A DNA stretch of 64,000 bases, from the NCBI GenBank assembly GCA_003184365.1, contig NKYR01000111.1, forward strand, positions 1 to 64,000, read 5' to 3'. The stretch's first letter is position 1. Every line of letters starts with the position of its first letter. Origin of the DNA: Evernia prunastri. Taxonomy: Eukaryota; Ascomycota; Lecanoromycetes; Lecanorales; Parmeliaceae. The notes below the pieces were generated by a model. The model was not told the DNA's origin, did not search any database, and was given only the letters and a program-made list of their open reading frames with translations. Made by a program: the position numbers and the translations under genes. Positions 12,858 to 23,412 of this stretch are shown in pieces.

Positions 12858-13313
12858 GATAGACATAATCAACCACATACATGCTCAATCTGCTACCCAT
12901 TTACTGTCTGACATCATCTCTGCATCACTTGCCGGAAGAATTCGCTGATCTCGTCCCTCGTCGCATAATCGTGTGCTCCGGCGATGAGCTGAAACTCGCG
13001 TATCCTTCGGAATTATAGCTTGCGACTGTATTATCTCGTAAAACGCAATCTATCGGAGTATTGCCCGCGTTTCACGTTCTGTCACAGATTCCACAGAGTA
13101 GTAAATCCCCCTTCCGGCGCGATCAACGATTTTTGCATAGAAAGCATGCATAGCTATCTATGTTCCAGAGAGCATGGCCAATGCCAGCGGTTGTGACGCT
13201 ATCAAATGCTCTGATATACAGCGCTGAAGCTTAGAAGCCAATAAGAGAATAGCAGAAGTGAGATCGTGGTGAAGAGCTATTCACAGCGGTAAATCTTATA
13301 TCGGAACAGACGT

Positions 13314-14085
13314 CTAGTATATTGTAGCACTATTGGTACTCCTCTTCGGAGGCGATGAGGCAGGGAGAACAAAGTCAGGATCATCGTCTGCGAGCATGTT
13401 GGGCTTGAACTTCCGCTTGACTTTCTCCCGCAGTGACCACTGCAAAGTCTCTGCGAAGCACGACTTATCTACCTCATCGAACTCCTTTTCATTTGTCGTG
13501 CGGTCGTAGAAGCTGGACAACTTCTGCCTTTCGTCCAGCCATGTCTCACCAGGATGAGCCTCCTGGTAGTCCACGAAGAGCTTGCTCCCGTACTCGTTTT
13601 TGTCCATCCAGGCTTGTAATTCTCTTCGGTGGGCGCTTCTCTTCCGCGATGAAAACATAAGTGTCGCCAGGGTGGGACATGCTTCTCCGAACTTGGATTT
13701 CGCCTTCCTTTCTGGCTTTGTCTCTTTGATGTACAGCTGGTCGAACGATTCTTTCTCAACGATTTTGATGACCCTCGCATTTCTATTTGCGCGTGCGGCT
13801 TGTCTCGGAAAACTATCTCGAGAGATCTTTTGTGTTGCATTAGTCTTTCTGCCAGGTCCTGAAAATCGTCATGGTGTATCATGGCATTCAATGCGCTGCG
13901 GTAGAAACTGTTTCTGTCTACGTATGCGAGTATCTTATATCGAAACAAATCGAAGTCGTATCCGAGCCTGTCTGCAGCTTTGACTACATCATCCAAGTAT
14001 AGGATAGGGGTATCCGAGTTGTCTAGCCATTCGTTCTGCTTCTTGAGATAATTTTCTCTTTTCTAAATCGCTCTGCGACTGCCTG
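13314..14085 (-). pseudogene. Decayed gene, unit 1 of a related set
   Basis: On the minus strand three stretches of protein-like sequence lie in consecutive different frames: about 14,085-13,998 (RMARQLGYPYPIL), 13,996-13,770 (DDVVKAADRLGYDFDLFRYK... to KPHAQIE), and 13,780-13,314 (ARVIKIVEKESFDQLYIKE... MDKNEYGSKLFVDYQEAHPG...). Joining them needs two frameshifts with no obvious intron at either place. I recognise no family. The KNEYGSKL stretch recurs as KNEYGTKL in the unit at 14,359-14,922, so these look like degenerated duplicates. A real gene with unusual introns is the alternative. Confidence 0.4.
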
Positions 14086-14358
14086 CCAATCTAGCCTTTT
14101 AATCTTCCATATCATATCATGTCATTCATTTCCTTCGCTTATGGAGCCGAACACTTGTAGGCAATATAGTCTCCGTATTCGAGATTCGTTCTAGTCTCTG
14201 CCATGGCGCTGAACATTTCAACGAGAGCACAGCGTCCGAGAAGAGAAATAGAACACTATCGGTTTCTGGCGCAAGATCACATATTTTCTTCTGTGGTGAC
14301 ACGAGCCTTTCAGGAAAGGCCTTGCTCCTTTTAACGTCCAGCTCAGCAGATTGACTGG

Positions 14359-14922
14359 CTAGTCAATACCCATGTTCTGTTGGCTCTCCGGCGGCATCAT
14401 ATATGACTTCTCCAGCCATTTGGAGCTTGGTCCCGTACTCGTTCTTTGTTTTCCTATGCCTCGGACTCCTCGGTTGGCCTTCCTTCTCCGTGGGTGAAGT
14501 AGAAAGGCACCTGTGCGCTGCATTGACAAGCATGTGGAAGTCACAGTGTGAGAGATACGGAAGAACGACATTTTCTGTCTAGGCACAATGAATAAGTGAA
14601 AGAGTATATCAGGCGTGTGAAAAGAGATTTGTGTATGTAAACCAGCCACTTGCCTAAGGCGGCTAGCTGATCTCTTATCTTCCGTGCCTGCTTCCGGTGC
14701 TCCTCCTCGTCCTCCTTCATGATTGGATGGAGCAGGTCCGGTATATCCAATTTTCCATTCATCCTGCACGATGATAGTTGCATCACGAGAAATGGAGAAT
14801 CGATACTCTGAGCGTTGGCTAGAGGAGCCGAAATAGCTCGAGACTGTTTCGATAAGAAATTGAAGACCGACACCGGCGTGATGACGGCTGATGGGGTTAA
14901 TCCGTCTCGTGGAGCTGATCAT
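14359..14922 (-). pseudogene. Decayed gene, unit 2 of a related set
   Basis: The minus-strand pieces include an acidic/basic segment around 14,730-14,640 (MKEDEEEHRKQARKI then RDQLAALGKWL). This is followed by a plausible intron ending CCTAGACAG near 14,574 and then a KMSFFRISHTVTSTC segment. Near the end, in another frame, KNEYGTKL appears. DQLAALG is shared with the unit at 15,171-16,582 and KNEYG(S/T)KL with the unit at 13,314-14,085. The reading frame cannot be kept open across the whole unit. Function unknown. Confidence 0.35.
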
Positions 14923-15170
14923 AAAAAGTAATCAGAACATCACTCATCCTATCCTTGAGCTCGTCTGTTGGCGGGACCATCTAGGACTCAAATTGATTCT
15001 GCATCTCATGGTATAGAGCATCATCCCCAGTGCTAACTGACCGAAAGCTATTCCCGGAATTTTACTTTTGCGCCATGATGGCGTCTCTTCCCCGAAACCT
15101 CAAGACTAGGACGTTGTTAAAGGTGTAAAGTGTCGGCGAGCGACGAAATGCTGTGTAGCACGATTGCTTC

Positions 15171-16582
15171 CTAGCAAGGGTAAGGCTTCTGGCTCTTGCT
15201 ATACCCAAAATTGTTTCTCCGCCCAGAACAGCGGTTAGAGCATGAATCTTCATAGCGGCATATGGCTCTTCCCCAAGGGCCAATGTCCATGAATGATCTT
15301 TGAAGACGCACATATGGCTCCAACGAAATCAGCTCCGGTCTCTCTTTCTCCCCTTGCTGCTTCTCGAAGTCAAGCAGCCGGTTGCCCAGGGCGGCCAATT
15401 GATCGCCAAGCTCCCGTGCGTTCTTCTTATCCATCTCCTCCTCCTCCTCCTTCTTCTCGTCGATCCGAAGCTTCCACTAAGCCAAGTACGCAGCCGGGGC
15501 AGCTATTATCGACTGTGCCGCGCCTGTCCCTATCTTTGCCCACCTCGTCTGCTTCGAAATTTCGTGAGAGGTATGCTCTGCTGGAGTTATTGGTTGGTTT
15601 TCCATCTTCTCGCTGTCAGCTTGTTCGCTGAAGAAGAAAGGTAAACAAAGCTGCAGAGTATCTATCTCTCTACTTAGACGCACTGCTCGCTCTTCCCCCC
15701 AATTTAAAATAGAAACTTTCTTACAAACCAGTTTCGGGTACAGACTTTCGCGCTTTCCTGTGTACGTCAGCGCAATTATGTCGAAGTACATGCCTCCAAG
15801 GCGTATGAGCATCCGCATTGTGCTCGATTCATTAGCACTTCCCAGCAGTGCAAAAAAGCTTTCGTCTGACGGAAAACATTCTCTGTAGCCATCTTCTCGC
15901 GAATGTAACATTGTGCCATAATATGAAAAATTCGCACTAGTGATTTTTCATCAAAAAGTTCAAAGAAACGAATCTGAAGGTCTGAAGCGAAGATCTTCTG
16001 CTCGAACATGTCGAGGGGTCCAATCTGTTCCATGTGAAGATTTAATATTTCGAGGACTTTGAATTTTGAGAAAGATCGAAAGATACGTACGACCTCGCAG
16101 TGTGCAGCTTGCCAGAAAACCATTCGAGTATTTGAAGATTTCACTATGCATCCAAGCCTCAATGGTCGAACACCGTCTTGCACTGCTCCGAGCATGAAAG
16201 ACTGCCAAGCGACCTCGGATGGTCTCAATCGGTCGCATCGGAGCATGAGCATATCGGTAATAGGACATGGTCCTTGAGTACTTCTGTTGCACCAAGTGCC
16301 GCGCGGAATGGATTTGAAAGTCAGCGTTGCCAGTCAAATACGATCGACAACAGCGATACAGTCGCCGTGCTTATCACGATTGATGAGAGCGAGTTGGATT
16401 GTATTATTGCCCATTTCAGGTTCCCTGTGATTAGTATGAGCATCATCGACCTGGTCAAGTTTATCGCGAGATTCCACAATGACCGATATCTTGCGCTTGC
16501 CATTTACTGGCAGAACTAGAAGTCCCTTTGCTTCTAGCTCGCGCACAGCTTCCGGGTGAAAGACACTGTCCGAAGAAGTCAT
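15171..16582 (-). pseudogene. Decayed gene, unit 3 of a related set
   Basis: An N-terminal piece begins with ATG at 16,582 (MTSSDSVFHPEAVRELEAKG). Around 16,252-16,090 a frame reads CDRLRPSEVAWQSFMLGAVQ and ends AAHCEV at a GTACGT donor. After an acceptor GGAACAG near 16,026 it continues in phase as IGPLDMFEQKIFASDLQIRF. Further down, 15,700-15,434 reads RWAKIGTGAAQSIIAAPAAY, meets an in-frame TAG, and runs straight on into an acidic stretch with MDKKNARELGDQLAALGNRL. At least one stop and frame changes break it. The family is not recognised; DQLAALG links it to the unit at 14,359-14,922. Confidence 0.4.
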
Positions 16583-17042
16583 GGTGTTCTGCGCTGACTT
16601 AGCTCCTTGTCTCCATAGATTTTACGCATCTCTGTTGACTCTCTAATTTCCGTCATGTAGATAGCCTTGACATAGCAAGGGTATCACTGGTCGAATACCA
16701 ATGGTTTCAGAACAATGAACGTGACGCCGCTTGTCGCTGCTTTCCTTCGCATAGCTTTTCGCCTCTTTCTCAGGTTCAACACTCTTTCACTATCTCTTCG
16801 TCTCCATAGACTCAATCAGCTTCAACTTGCGCAGCTCTAGAGCTCCAAACTTGAAGAGCTTCCTTCATGGTTAAATGTTGGAATGGGTAATTTAAGACTC
16901 AATTTCCGAAGATATGAGTGAAAATGAAGTCGTGACTCTTGGATAAAGGCTCCAAAATGGAGACCTCTGGCACAGGTGGTGAGGTAACACTATGTCTCCT
17001 TTCGTCTGAGGATCACTAGGACGCGTCTGACGAGCCTCAAAA

Positions 17043-17530
17043 TCACCCCCAGGCGAACAATATCACGTATATGCAATGAAAACAGGTGGTTTTCAATAAC
17101 TCCCATGCGTCTGCTGCCTGCAGTATCAAAACTCGAAAGCGGTCTACAGAACCTGACCTGAGAACAAGTCCGAACACAACTATTCGTGCTCCATTTTCAT
17201 TGCTAGTGTCCAGTCCTTGGCGGTCCAAGATAGATTCGAGATCAGTAGGCTTTGAACGCGACATATTGATTAGTACTGCAACTGAACATTTGTACGTCAC
17301 TCTTCTGTCCGAGCTGTTTAATCCCGTGGCCGTATCAAGTGTCCCAACCCGCGCGTATGAAGTGGTAGTTTTCGTGGAGGTTGCAGGCATCTTGCCGTTG
17401 GTGTACCAACAAGAAGTCGTGTAACTAGTGCCTGTCCACCAAACCTCACATTGCATCAGCTTTGATGCATATTTCAAGCCACATAGATCTTGAGTTGGAA
17501 AGCTTCCAGAGATGGGAAGGCTCTTTGCAG
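17043..17530 (-). CDS. Hypothetical protein, possible exon
   Basis: A minus-strand frame is open from a possible acceptor (CTACGATAG near 17,540) to a stop at 17,043. It gives about 160 residues beginning ENASAKSLPISGSF and containing six or more cysteines in a Thr/Ser-rich context (CEVWWTGTSYTTSCWYTNGK). No ATG opens the frame, so an upstream exon would be needed and I could not place it. The spacing of cysteines recalls small secreted proteins, but I see no signal peptide. It may equally be a relic like its neighbours. Confidence 0.25.
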
Positions 17531-17540
17531 ACGCATTTTC

Positions 17541-19433
17541 CTATCGTAGTAGGTAAATGCTTCAGGCATCGTGAGAGCTTAGAGTTGAACGCTTGAAATG
17601 ACAAATTTTGAGATATGGAGAAGAGTTACTTCCTTGTTCTTGTACGTTTTTGGGTATCGTTTTCCTTTTGGCATGGTGATAGGTGCTGGTACATCGTTTA
17701 TGTGCCGCTCCACGCTGGAGCGTCGCCGGCTCGTCTGTGTTCTCGTTGTCTTCAAAGATGTGTGCTTGGGAACGAGGAGAGCGGTTATGAAATCAAGAAG
17801 AGAGAGAGCAACAACTCGACAGGTTTATACGCAAGTCCAACAGAAACTAGCTCTGGAACGCGAGATGGTTGCAACTACTAGTAACGCAAGCCGGTAACCT
17901 GGAGCAAAGCGCTTAAAGACCAGGAGGCACAGATTCAAGAGAGAAATTGAGCTTGAATACTGGGGGAGGTGTGATACATTCCTTCATAAGGATTTGACGT
18001 CCACTAACGCGCTATCTCATAGCACTGACAAGCAGTAGTACGTCCTGTGAACCAATCAGCAACGGACTTTTTGGATGACGAGCACTATAGGTCAGGATCC
18101 ATTCGTACCCCAACCACACCCCAGGGGCCAAACATGATGTTTCTGACTTGCTGCAGAAATCAAAACGCGTATAGATCGATTTTAAGCCATAGCACGAGAC
18201 CTCAATTCTGTGAGAGTGAACATCTAGTCGGTCGTTCTGTGGTAGAGCAACGCCATAAATAATCGTCCTCAACAATGAGTTGTGGATCAGTATATTCAAA
18301 ATCTGTGCGTGCTGCAACGTAATAAAATCTCTGTAAATATCACGAATCGCAGTTCAGTCAGTCTTCCACAGGCCGGATGGAACCGGAAAAGCCTGGTATC
18401 CTGGGCCATCCTCGCGAGGTCCGAATTTTTTGCGTCGCTGGACTCCGAGGCCGTACCTTCCACGGCTCTGCTCTGCCAGATCCTGGAAGTTCTAGCTGTC
18501 AACACCGGACTTGAAGCCCGAGTACGACGACAGTCAGTTGGGGCGCGGTACCGTTTGCTAGACCAGCGTCTTCGCCGTTTGATACGTCGCATTGTGGCCG
18601 GCCATATTTCGACCTCAAATTCCAGCCTGGGCCATCCCCACTACCCAGGGGACCCCGCCCAATCCTCAAATGACCCTCCGGACGAGAGCTTCTTCTCACT
18701 CTTCCCCCAATTCTTCACCTCCTTCTTTTTTCTCGAAGCTTGCGACTTTGCGCATACCGAAGGATTTTAACGTTCTGATTGGGCAAATAAAACATCGTCT
18801 TATTAAAACATGGAGTACATTGCGAGTGAACTTACAGTCGCGTGCGAAGTGGCCGTAGCGGTCACAGTGATAACGCGCCATCTGGATAAATATTAGCATA
18901 GCTCGATAGAACCAGACAGCGTTATCCGGAGTGAAATATTGATTTTTGAGAAGAAATATAACCACGCTCTAAAAGCAAGCGGAGATGAAAGGGGTGAATA
19001 AAACCATAACGCTCCGCATAGAAAATCGATCGCTGCTGTTTGATCTCAAGCCACACTTTCGGAAGAATTGGCAACGACGAAACGTAGCTGTCAGTGCAGA
19101 AAATGACTGTGAAAGAAGTAGATTGAAAGCAGCGGATCGATTTTTTTGCTCGATTCATCGCAACTAGCTGAGATGATGTCAGTTTGAACGGTCTCGTGAT
19201 TTGAAACGGTTCCGCGCCGGATGCTGGATCGTATCGTCTCCAGAATCCATGTGGTTTCCCGTCCGTCCACCGACTGCCTTTGTGATCCTAGACGAGCAGC
19301 TGCACCCGCGACCGTAGGTCCAAACCTCAGCTCGGTCTTGTTTAGGCACTTTTGGTCGTTCAGATCATGTAAGACCTCGGGATTTCGAGAGTACGCGAAG
19401 AACAAAGTAGAAAGATTGTGGGCGATCCAAGAA
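17541..19433. other. No supportable gene
   Basis: Only short conflicting frames occur here. One minus-strand frame (18,965-18,696) contains HCDRYGHFARDCK, a zinc-knuckle-like C-x4-GH-x4-C remnant lacking the first cysteine. I take it as a possible retroelement or gene relic rather than a gene. Confidence 0.4.
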
Positions 19434-21486
19434 TTAGTGTGGAAGGAAGTCGTGACTGGCTCGAGTGGCTACTGCAACCAGCTGAGAACTGATCCGAGAC
19501 CAAAATCTTGAATACAAACATCCTGCTGCTTGTATGCTCAGCGCTACATAGCCGTAGCTGCAGCGTAAGGATAAAGCAGTCAAAGCTTCCATAGTCCCGA
19601 GAACCCCTCGAAAGTCGTCCATCTGCCCAGCGGAGCGATTGCGGACTGCCATCGAACGCCTCCATTGCGTCGGCCCATTGAGAGGATCCATCTGGTGTAA
19701 AGTGTATCCGGACGAGATTTGATATCAAATTTAGTTTAAACTAGAAGATTGTATTATGTTGATTTTTGAGACCTACCAGCTCGACCTCTTGTTGCTGGCC
19801 GCCTTGAATCCACTCGTAGTCATTGTCTCTGTCTCTTAACTCGGGGATTCGCCGTTGAACTTCCAGAAGGCCCAGCTTGATACGGTGTATCCGGTACGTG
19901 GATTCGTTGTTCGCTTGTAATTGTTCCAGGAGCCTGTCGGAGGTAATATTGAACAGTCTTGTTAGAGATGGCTATGAACAAGACCGCGATGTATTCTCAG
20001 TGATATTAAAATGAGATGATGAAATGAGATGATGAAACGAGAGATTCATCTTCCCGATGCCGGGTGGTTCTTGAGTAATTGACAGCCTTGAACCAAGATT
20101 GGCCATAGATCGGCGGATCGTACCTTTGAATGCCAATTCCTGTTGAGGGTTCAGGGGCTTCTCTCCAAAAAGTCATCCAACTGAAAGAGGTCAGAAGACC
20201 TTCCCTATTCCCTTAGGAAGATGGTGGAGCAGAGGTACCTGCTTCAACCAGTTGTTGACGGAAACATCATTTCCTTCACACATGACGCGCTGCACCTCAC
20301 TTCTCATCCGTTGAATTGAATGACCGACTGGTCCGAAACTGAAACTGCCCTCACTAAAGATGTCTCCTGATCTTAAAGACCTCGTAATGAAGCTCGTAGA
20401 CCTACCTCAATGGGGCTGTCATATACGAGACCCGCCTAAGGGTTCTGCCCAGTCCCCTGGACCGTGGTTGACAGGCTAAACCCTCACACGCTTCCTAAAC
20501 GATCTAAGCCGTGTTTCGGAGAGAGCATACTCTCTCTGTAGGCAGACGGGAACACTCTGCTTTTGATGCTGGCAAGCCCATTCGTCGATCAACCTTCTAT
20601 ACACGACGTCTGATGCGTCACTGGTTGACGTTCTCCACGATCCGCTTGATGTCAAATATGCACCAGACTCGCTCGTCTGTTCCATCCATCTAACCTGTGA
20701 GAATATCCGATGCGATACGCCTCATATCTTCGGATACAACGAGAATTTTCTTGAGATGCAGATATGTGATCTCAAAGTCTACCCATCCATTGTCTCCAAC
20801 GCGGAGACCATCTCTGCCATGGATCAGGAGAACCACTGAACTCCCAGGAGCTGGTTTATCCAGCGCTATGAGTTGTCCCTTTTTACTTTCAAGAAAGTGA
20901 GGAGGAGTGATCATGCAATCTGGTGTTGAACTCGACGTGATAGGTTCTGTCTTGGAGATCTACGAGAGGGGGTGGAGACTCTCGAGAGCATCCCTTCCAC
21001 AGTATGCTCATTTATTTCCGTCCATCTAGCCCGGTCATGAGGATAATGGGGTATTGGTGACGGTTGGACAACGAAGAAAATGAATGAATCTTTTTGGAGA
21101 CAAGTCATCAGTTTCTGGTGACAAGTCCAAGCGTTGTAGAAATAACCATCTTCAAGCTAGCCCAGGCCTGAGCTAGCCTTAGCTAGAACCTCTATCTGCT
21201 GGGTTCGCTGGACTTTACGGAGGTTCTCGATTATCGAAATGTATATGTGAGTCGAACGCTGACCCCATCTGCACTACAGAGATTGTCGAAGGATCCAGTC
21301 ATGCCCGTCTTCTGAGCCAGACGAGTGCGAAGTGAAGGAGAAGATCGAGGTGAATTGGTGTTGACGGAAGAGATAGCCGTGAGATTCTGGTGTGAGAGAA
21401 GACAGTAAGAATCGCGCATTCTCTCGCAGCGATGATTCGATTGGCACCTCGTCAAAAAGGGACCATTCCCTCAACAAGCCAAGCAC
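19434..21486 (-). pseudogene. Decayed multi-exon gene, family unknown
   Basis: Consensus splice sites join several minus-strand pieces. About 20,470-20,406 (LGRTLRRVSYMTAPL) ends at GTAGGT. 20,353-20,239 (FGPVGHSIQRMRSEVQRVMC... WLKQ) ends at GTACCT. 20,180-20,124 holds LDDFLERSP, then needs a one-base shift to continue EPSTGIGIQ. 19,933-19,777 (LLEQLQANNESTYRIHRIK... QQQEVEL) ends at GTAGGT, and a last exon opens at about 19,691. Upstream, 20,914-20,617 reads GDNGWVDFEITYLHLKKILV but is crossed by an in-frame TAG and then a TGA. At 21,470-21,280 there is a REWSLFDEVPIESSLRENAR piece. The intron consensus shows this was once a gene; stops and a frameshift show it is broken. Confidence 0.5.
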
Positions 21487-21621
21487 CTAAACTGATACAC
21501 GACGCAGAGGCAGTAATCCTACCTTCAGCATCACTGTACGCCACAGCGATTCAAATTGAACGGATGAGTATTCACGAAATCCTATGAGGAGAAACGCGAC
21601 GTGGAAAACTTCTGAATGGAG

Positions 21622-21975
21622 TCAACACAGTGATGACTGGCGAGTTGATCGCCTCTTCTTGCGGCTCGACGAGACCCCTATAGGGCTCAAACTATCACCA
21701 ATCAGTACTCTTACATCATTGTGATAGAAAATCGAATCAAGTACACGTCTCTCCTTGCGGTTTGAAGAACCGCGGTTAGGCCCTATGCCCCGATGGGTGT
21801 GGTTTTGGACCATATGGCCCGACCCCCCACACAATCTCCACATATGGCCCCCCTGAGGGCCGGCAGTAATGCTGCCATCTTCGTGGCTGAATTTGTTATG
21901 GCCACTCCCCCCGCAAAGATGACATGTAATGCGAATACACGGCGTTTGTGGGTACTCAAAAAATGGTATCCTCAA
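21622..21975 (-). pseudogene. CxxCxGxG-containing fragment
   Basis: A minus-strand frame with no ATG start holds CHLCGGSGHNKFSH and, 20 residues later, LCGGSGHMVQNH. The first matches the C-x2-C-x-G-x-G pattern of DnaJ-type zinc repeats, or loosely a zinc knuckle with H as last ligand. The second has lost its first cysteine. The rest of the 117 codons is basic and unremarkable. It probably belongs to the decayed gene(s) between 19.4 and 23.4 kb. Confidence 0.3.
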
Positions 21976-22290
21976 CAGTTGTTCTTTAGCAGTATAATAA
22001 GATCAATATATGTTTTTTGTCAACAGCATAGCAGTACAATCGAGACGAAAATGTCAATGCCCCGAAGGAGCTTTGCATGGTCCGCGTGGACCCGGAGAAG
22101 TCATGCTTCTTCTTGGTGCCGAAGCGACCCAGGACACGTTGTCGGTGTCGACGTCGTGTTCAGAGATTTGGCCTGGCGCTTCAGCGCCGCAAGAGAAGTG
22201 AATTGTGGATATATAGATATACCGATCCCAGGAATAGGTTAATGATCATTTGAGAAAGAAACTCCCTTCGACATCACGTCGTACGCATTC

Positions 22291-22500
22291 CTAACTCGAA
22301 AAGGACTCTTCGTCCCTAAGCCTTAGATAGTAAGGCAGCGGCGTTCTTGGCAGCTGCGGCGACAGCGTCGCTCCTGGTGGCGGTGGCGGCGGCGGCGGGA
22401 TGACAACCCACCCCCCCTTCGTCAAATTAAGCATTTTCATGACTGTTTCCTGCGTTCTATCTTGTCTTTTCCGGCGGTAAAATGAGTCGTCATAGAGCAT
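22291..22500 (-). pseudogene. Proline-tract fragment
   Basis: The minus-strand frame reads LYDDSFYRRKRQDRTQETVM, then LTKGGWVVI followed by eight prolines (the plus-strand CCGCC/GGTGGCGGTGG tract near 22,376-22,400). It stops at 22,291. No initiator fits and the neighbouring frames change. I take it as part of a decayed minus-strand gene. Confidence 0.25.
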
Positions 22501-22635
22501 AGCTCTATCATCCAGGTGAATCTCTGATAGTGCCCAATGTCAGTCTGTGCAAATATCACCCTTGGAGTGCAACACCGGAAGAAGCAAGATTTTCGTGCCC
22601 TGGGTTGATCTCGATTGTTCTATTCCATCCCAAGA

Positions 22636-23412
22636 TCAGCGTAACATCATCGTATCAGAAACCTCAGAGAGGATAATACAGGATGTGAAGAAGCGGGTTA
22701 CAAATATGTGAGATAGCTCGATAGGTATTTGAGAAAGCGGCCGCAGTAGTCCATCTCTTGACGCGGCAGGCGAGAACAGCAGAATTGTCTGATGTGGCCG
22801 CAAGCTGTCTCTGACCCTGTACAAGAACGTGAGCCGCGAATCTCTTCTAGGAATCCTCAAGGTGATAGTTCGAGCGACGTCTACACACGAGGTGTGTGGT
22901 AGCTTGAGTAGCTTTTGAGGTAGAGACGAAAGGAGATTCTCTTCTTCTCGGCGTGACAACGACAGATTCTCAGTTTGACGGGTCATGAGTCCTTTCGTAT
23001 TATGCTTCCTCCACATCTTTCAGCTCGCTTCTGAGCTCGTTTGTTTGTCCGCCGATTTCGTCTCTTACTTTCTTGATCTGATTTTCAAGAACCGAGACCG
23101 CTTGAAGTCAAAAGCCCTGCGCGACCCAAGAAGTTCCGTTAAGATCTTGGTGACTGACTGGTAGGAATGATTGCGTCCGTGCATGATCGAACTGACGAGC
23201 AACCACCGACGTCCACCATGAACACTCGCCCCCACCCTCACCCCCACCCTCGACGAGATCCAGAACTACTTTCCGATCGCTGCATCAGCTCCCACCCATG
23301 CACCTGCGCAAGAGATAGCGCAATGACTCACCTCGAGATCCGCAATGACCGCCACTCAATCCAACCCCAGTGTACTTTTGCAACGCTTCAGCTCATCTTT
23401 CCACGAGCGAAT
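22636..23412 (-). pseudogene. Decayed N-terminal domain, STAND/PigL_N-like (tentative)
   Basis: At 23,412-23,332 a minus-strand exon reads RSWKDELKRCKSTLGLD, then an in-frame TGA, then VAVIADLE up to a GTGAGT donor. At 23,165-23,105 comes SVTKILTELLGSRRAFDF. In a different frame 23,102-23,000 reads AVSVLENQIKKVRDEIGGQT followed by NELRSELKDVEEA and a stop, a clear coiled coil. The order W..L..CKSTL, then helices, then a coiled coil, resembles the fungal N-terminal domain of STAND-type proteins (Pfam PigL_N family); this is recall, not a search. A stop and a frame change mark it as broken. Confidence 0.35.

Larger units (their letters stand above)
97..12860. other. AT-rich, RIP-mutated gene-free block
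   Basis: Apart from the insertions listed separately, this block is very AT-rich and has no credible open frames. CpA and TpG are conspicuously rare while TpA is abundant and CpG (TCGA, CGAT, CGAA) remains. That is the pattern left by RIP acting on CpA in duplicated DNA. The stretches 97-3290, 5750-7020, 7650-8806 and 10,563-12,810 contain no gene that I can support; they are most likely unrecognisable transposon relics. Composition changes to normal near 12,860. Confidence 0.85.

Noticed and set aside
18282..18770. 162-codon plus-strand frame
   Set aside because: It overlaps several equally long frames on both strands and has no motif or splice support.
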